Below, in pieces: positions 60,301-64,000 of a stretch of 64,000 bases of DNA. Both the position numbers and the translations under genes were made by a program. Below the pieces are notes generated by a model. It did no database searches, was not told the DNA's origin, and saw only the letters and a list, made by a program, of their open reading frames with translations. Positions within the stretch are counted from its first letter, which is position 1, and each line of letters starts with the position of its first letter. Source of the DNA: Xestospongia bergquistia (Eukaryota > Porifera > Demospongiae > Haplosclerida > Petrosiidae); assembly GCA_963965975.1 (NCBI GenBank), contig OZ014414.1:806001-870000 (forward strand), given 5' to 3'.

Positions 60301-61406
60301 TTCTTCACCACGTGTACACGAGGAGCTATCAAATTCAGCATCCAAGGATACTCCTGTTCTGTCACCTGCACATAAGAATAGATTTGAGACTTTCATTGTT
60401 GACAAATCTGATTGGTCAGCCATTTCATCACAAGTTGTAAATGACCAAAATGGCCAGCCAAAAGAGCCTATAATTTCTTCACCAACAAAGCCAATAAGAG
60501 AAAGTTACAGTCATATTGAAGTCTTTCCTTTGCAAGAAGAAAATCGTCCATTTTTGCCATCAACAATTGCAGAAGATCTAATGGAAGAAACGAGTCCAGT
60601 ACAGAACTTTATTTCATCACCATGGAATTTGGCTAGTCCAACAAGTGATGCAGAAGAACAACCAGTCCTACCTCAAAGAATGAAAGGCAGTACAAGCAGT
60701 GACATCAGTTCTGATGGACAGAGTGATGATAGGGTATCACCCACGTCTATTCAAAGTCAAGGAAAACCATTAACTAAAAGCAAGCCCTCATCGTTAAGTG
60801 GCAATTTGCTACAAATAGCACTAGAAGGGAAACTATTATACGAAGGCATTGATCTAATGAAGCCTCCTTATTCTAGTTCAGTAAGTTCACTTTCCTTTGT
60901 ATCCATCACTGCTTATATCTGTTATATCTTACTTATCAATTCTTTGAACACATCTGTTATGTGTATATATCATGTATAGAGAGGTGAGTATGCTATACCT
61001 AGTGCATTAGTGTCAAGATACTCAGAAGAGATTGGTAACCCTGAAGAAGAGGTTGCCAAAATGCTTGATAAAGTTCGTCGTATGCAACTCGTGAAGAACA
61101 GACGTGGTCACGTAAGTGTATAGTTAATATTAATGTATGATATGCCAGTGTGTAAATAGTATACCATACTTGTTTACTCCTTTTTCTTTATAGATACCGC
61201 TTAAGAAAGATTGGAAGAAATTCTCGGCCATAGATTCAACCACTTTGGAATCATTTTTGACATCTATTGGTCTTCCACAATATCACGACTCACTATCACA
61301 GCTTGGATACTCATCTGTTTCTATGATTAAAGGAGCTAAACTCAATTCTCTCCCTCTAAAGGAACATCACAGGCGAAGATTGAGTGTCTTCGCGAAAAAA
61401 TTATAG
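48320..61406 (+). CDS. SASH1-like: SASH1-like scaffold protein with SAM domains at both ends (19 exons)
   Basis: Exons: 48320-49006, 51651-51800, 53553-53633, 53852-53905, 56362-56418, 56476-56526, 56579-56631, 56683-56726, 56884-56931, 56981-57195, 57243-57354, 57537-57577, 57752-57829, 58351-58443, 58631-58714, 58929-59091, 59271-60880, 60980-61111, 61194-61406. They total 3966 nt, 1321 residues, all phases consistent. The start is the first ATG in frame. The N-terminal SAM domain is at about residues 6-62 (WLKSFGLEQYYHCFIENGY). A Lys/Pro-rich linker leads to a helical module split by intron 1 (KFKIKDFLARDNIILSDP / AEAYAEELELEDLN). Many short Pro-rich exons follow, then the 1.6-kb exon 17 (Ser/Pro, disordered), a second helical module (YEGIDLMKPPYSSS / YAIPSALVSRYSEEIGNP) and a C-terminal SAM (LESFLTSIGLPQYHDSLSQ). 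The module-plus-SAM end matches the C-terminus of vertebrate SASH1 as I recall it. No SH3 domain is seen, so it may be a relative rather than an orthologue. The likely role is a cytoplasmic signalling scaffold. Confidence 0.8.
49741..50400. other. Intron 1 with scattered degenerate units of the dispersed repeat
   Basis: Pieces such as TCACTGTGGTAAGTCCTAGACACTCACTTGTCTAGTAAAC occur at about 50213-50290. The intron (49007-51650) otherwise shows no gene. Confidence 0.45.
51271..51316. repeat. (TG)n microsatellite
   Basis: A GTGTGT run with one GAG interruption, in SASH1-like intron 1. Confidence 0.9.
52235..52850. repeat. Tandem array of the ~60-bp dispersed repeat in SASH1-like intron 2
   Basis: About ten units contain TCTAGACTAGTGAACATCAG, then TACTTACCACAATGACCTAGG and ACAACTACCATTAGTAA. 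Units differ by point changes and 1-2 bp indels. The sequence is the reverse complement of the array at 31925. Confidence 0.9.
53700..53850. repeat. CATCCATTCCTCCAT minisatellite
   Basis: About six pyrimidine-rich units of 18-20 bp (ATCCATTCCTCCATCTATGC) lie immediately before the acceptor of exon 4 (53852) and may serve as its polypyrimidine tract. Confidence 0.85.
54163..54990. repeat. Dimeric array of the dispersed repeat in SASH1-like intron 4
   Basis: A higher-order unit of about 117 bp consists of two halves. One has GAGCATCAGTACTTACCAGTGACCTAGG and TTAGTAAGTTA, the other GAACATCAATACTTACCACAGTG and TTAATATACTC. The dimer is repeated about six times with strong similarity. Single units occur at the edges. 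Confidence 0.9.
55640..55715. repeat. ACATGTAC-rich palindromic microsatellite
   Basis: Alternating ACATGTACATGT words, self-complementary, in SASH1-like intron 4 (53906-56361). No gene in this intron. Confidence 0.75.
57470..57536. repeat. CT-rich (CTGTCTCT)n tract forming a splice acceptor
   Basis: A pure pyrimidine-G repeat runs directly into the CTCTAG acceptor of the 41-nt exon 12. Confidence 0.85.
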
Positions 61407-62466
61407 ACAGAATGTTTCATGTGCCATATTTCAAAGCAACACAATAACAGTTGTAATTTAATTTCATTTCGTCATTTCCTCCGTTAATGTCACACAACGT
61501 CACGTCATTCTCATGGCTTGTTTTCAAAACATTCTTGTACATTTTCGGCATGTAAATTACTAATAACAAAACAGGTTTTTGTTTTATTGTCATTTAATGA
61601 ACTCATTGGTTTGTTTTTATTTCCAAACTTGGTCTTGTGAAAGTTGTCTTCGTATGTTGTAATTATAACTCTGTTCAGCCATTTTATATTTCAATTAATG
61701 TCATTCTTGTAAAAACAGTCATATGTTGTGAATATTTGTAATACATGGTTGATGTTCATTTACTATCCTTATATTTACATAGAACTATTTGCAATCATGA
61801 TATTAATATAATACCTTTATTGTGGAAATTAAGCTACCTGAGTAGCTGTCTGTTTTTCTATTTTTGTGATAGCTGTATCAAAATAAGCTGTTTTAAAAAT
61901 CAATATTCTAGTTGTTGTATGCAGGGAAGTTAGAGAGTTCTCCATACAATTCTCGTTCAGTTCTTTCTAGAACCCAGAGTTGATAATATTCTTTGGAGTA
62001 AGAAGAGGGGGGGCAAGTGCCCCCCAATATTGAAGCGCTGAGGAGGCATTGCTCCCCCCCCCCCCAATACTTACAGTTCAGCATGTATGCATAGTGCTGC
62101 CACGTTTTGTGAATCATTTTGGGCTGCCCCCCCCCCCCCACCCAATAAAATTTTCCCTCCTACTCCACTGATATTAACTAAAAATCAGTGCAGGTAAACA
62201 GGTATTTCTTAAGGTGAAATATCTTCAGCTGCTTTTGTAATTCTAATTAATGTCTGAGGGTTAGACTGGAAATTATCTTTGCATGACAATACTGTGATAT
62301 AAATTTTTAAACTACATCAACAACAAAGAATTAATTATATTCAGCATAATTATAATTTCAATAATATAGTTCATACAAGTAGCTCCATATGCATCTCTAT
62401 AACTTACATGTTCATAAACAGATACAAATATATCTAACTTAGAAAGCAAAAAGGAAATTGTTAATG
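61407..62466. other. Intergenic between convergent genes, with a C-run repeat fragment
   Basis: 3' flanks of the SASH1-like and integrin genes. At about 61990-62160 lies a block with GGGGGGGCAAGTGCCCCCC, then runs of 14 C, and CCTCCTACTCCACTGA. It looks like the terminal part of an unidentified repeat, but I cannot assign a family. No gene seen. Confidence 0.5.
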
Positions 62467-64000
62467 TTACAAAGGTTTTCCATGGACAGGATTCATTGTT
62501 TCCGTGATAGGATTAAGGTAAACAGGATTGTCTTGTTTGGTATGCTTTGCCTGGTTAACTTCCCAAACAAACTGCTTGTACTCACGATGGTCCCTGTACA
62601 TTAAAATCAGCTTGATTAGTACAATAACAAATATCCCTATAATAATAAGACCACATAGAATGATCAATACAATGGCCCAAATTGGTATTGGCAGACAAGA
62701 TTCAGGTTCAACTTCGTAAACGAGTGTGGAATTCATTGACAGTGCTATATAATAAACATACTTGCATTCTGTTGTGCTGAAACTACAATGTTGTGTAGAA
62801 CCCGAAATGGTGTTTGGTATGGTATATGTGTTAATGTCGTATCTATTGTATAAGGCATTATAGTCTATACAACTGCTTGAACAAGTCAAAGCAGGATCAT
62901 TTTCCTTTGCATAACATTTTACACAGTCTTCATCACTGATACACTGTGGACGACCTTGAATTGCCAGACTACAATACTGACCAGTATAGCCATCATCACA
63001 AGTACAAGCACTCCCAGGTGATTTACACGGATCACATGTTCCTCGTCCACCACATAATTGGGTTGATGGATTACTTCGATCAACACAATTATCAAATGAA
63101 CATTGACATGAATCTCCACTGTATTGAAGTCCTGTGATAGTAGAGTTGTCACATTCACAATTGTATTCACCATTAGAGCAGGTACATGTGCCACGCCCAC
63201 TACATACTCGTCCACTAGAGTCAGTCTCACATTCATAATTACTACATTCGCAAGCGTTACCTACTATACGAGGATTGACAACCCCTAAAACTGGGTTAGT
63301 TGGTTGTTTACATATGCATTGGCCACATTCACATTGTCCCCTCCCACTACACATGGCACCATTGGGACCTAGAGGACATTGGGCAGTTGAACAAGAGCAG
63401 TCATTTTCCGTCCATCCATTAGTACATGTACAGAGACCACAAGTCAAGTCACCATTAGTGCTACAAGTAGAGCTATTGTATTCAGTTTTATTGTCACAAT
63501 CACAGCTACAAATACCATTAACATTGACAGTGAATTGTCCAAATCCAGGAATACTAAACAGTACTTGCTCACTAACTCCATTCTTAAGATTGTCTGTACA
63601 TTGTAGAAGTGTGAGAGTAATAGTATAGTTAACTGTTCCATTACTAATGTTAGTACATTCATAAGACTGAGGTAAATACATGGATTGGTAAGGACATTTA
63701 GCATTGATACTGGCTGATAGGTAACTGGGAAGATTAAATGAAAGACGGGCATTGGAAACAACCTTTAAATATGCTTCTTCAAGAACATTAACAAGGTTAG
63801 AGGAATCAGCTGCTAATGTTGCAGTAAATCCACCTAATAAAGGGCCTACATTCCTGTTGTATAGATTAAACAAATTTGTAGATGGTGAAGCAACAGCAAA
63901 AACAGGTACAATATCATCATTCTGTAAAACTTCCCTGACTTGTTCTATGCTTGGATAATCTTGCATGATAGCTGCAGTGTTGACAATCTTATCGTAAGAG
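62467..64000 (-). CDS. ITGB: Integrin beta subunit, C-terminal part (partial, runs off the window)
   Basis: The minus-strand frame is open from the window edge (YDKIVNTAAIMQDYPS) to the stop at 62467, without introns. The edge corresponds to the end of the beta-I domain (IVPVFAVASPSTNLFNLY). Hybrid-type sequence follows, then four Cys-rich I-EGF repeats (CSGRGQCECGQC, CSGRGTCTCSNG, CGGRGTCDPC), a short beta-tail (CVKCYAKENDPALTC), one transmembrane helix (IWAIVLIILCGLIIIGIFV) and a ~45-residue cytoplasmic tail. The tail has the membrane-proximal RDHREYKQF (HDRREF-like), WEVNQAK and the talin-binding NPVY. The second NPxY site appears as NPVH, without the Tyr. The ligand-binding metal site lies outside the window. 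The family pairs with an alpha chain at the cell surface for adhesion. Confidence 0.92.
   Translation of the reverse strand, partial: SYDKIVNTAAIMQDYPSIEQVREVLQNDDIVPVFAVASPSTNLFNLYNRNVGPLLGGFTATLAADSSNLVNVLEEAYLKVVSNARLSFNLPSYLSASINAKCPYQSMYLPQSYECTNISNGTVNYTITLTLLQCTDNLKNGVSEQVLFSIPGFGQFTVNVNGICSCDCDNKTEYNSSTCSTNGDLTCGLCTCTNGWTENDCSCSTAQCPLGPNGAMCSGRGQCECGQCICKQPTNPVLGVVNPRIVGNACECSNYECETDSSGRVCSGRGTCTCSNGEYNCECDNSTITGLQYSGDSCQCSFDNCVDRSNPSTQLCGGRGTCDPCKSPGSACTCDDGYTGQYCSLAIQGRPQCISDEDCVKCYAKENDPALTCSSSCIDYNALYNRYDINTYTIPNTISGSTQHCSFSTTECKYVYYIALSMNSTLVYEVEPESCLPIPIWAIVLIILCGLIIIGIFVIVLIKLILMYRDHREYKQFVWEVNQAKHTKQDNPVYLNPITETMNPVHGKPL

Overview
The window looks like nuclear DNA of an early-branching metazoan, most likely a demosponge such as Amphimedon (inference). 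It is AT-rich, its genes have GT..AG introns, and it carries animal genes: an integrin beta chain, a cyclic-nucleotide-gated channel and a SASH1-type SAM-domain scaffold. Many repeats and small transposon remnants lie between and inside the genes.

Region 1 (1-27400) is a tandem and inverted cluster of one secreted-protein family. Each full-length member is a single exon with a signal peptide, a Cys-rich N-terminal segment, 1-4 copies of a ~37-residue fibrinogen-like stub, and a ~235-residue C-terminal module that begins GGWMRVGYINMSEPG and ends near DIELR...IIELYVR. I count 11 loci. Four ORFs look intact (956-2011 minus, 9373-10623, 18761-20044, 26134-27378). Two are nearly intact but broken by one lesion each (21780-22945 by a frameshift, 24435-25802 by a nonsense codon). 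Five are fragments, one of them joined to a caspase-like domain. Two types of N-terminus and two types of C-terminal module occur in all four combinations. The cluster was shaped by a ~4 kb inverted duplication, a ~3 kb tandem duplication, and insertion of a Mutator-like element and MITEs.

Region 2 (27657-45640) is a 15-exon CNG-channel gene, beta-subunit-like. Its introns hold a hammerhead-ribozyme-like motif, a 53-copy 23-bp minisatellite, a hAT-type MITE, a complete nested intronless gene of unknown function (34827-35705), a ~455-bp fold-back element, and a 67-bp minisatellite built from copies of the last intron's own 3' splice site.

Region 3 (46400-61406) holds a PCNP-like nuclear-protein gene on the minus strand and, divergently, a 19-exon SASH1-like gene with a SAM domain at each end. 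Their start codons are ~480 bp apart. The SASH1-like introns carry large arrays of a ~60-bp repeat that also occurs, in either orientation, in the CNG introns.

Region 4 (62467-64000) is the 3' end of an integrin beta gene on the minus strand, running off the window edge.

Splice sites were chosen by eye. The exon lengths of the CNG gene (3120 nt) and the SASH1-like gene (3966 nt) both sum to multiples of three with all phases consistent. I saw no bacterial operons, CRISPR arrays, rRNA or tRNA genes.
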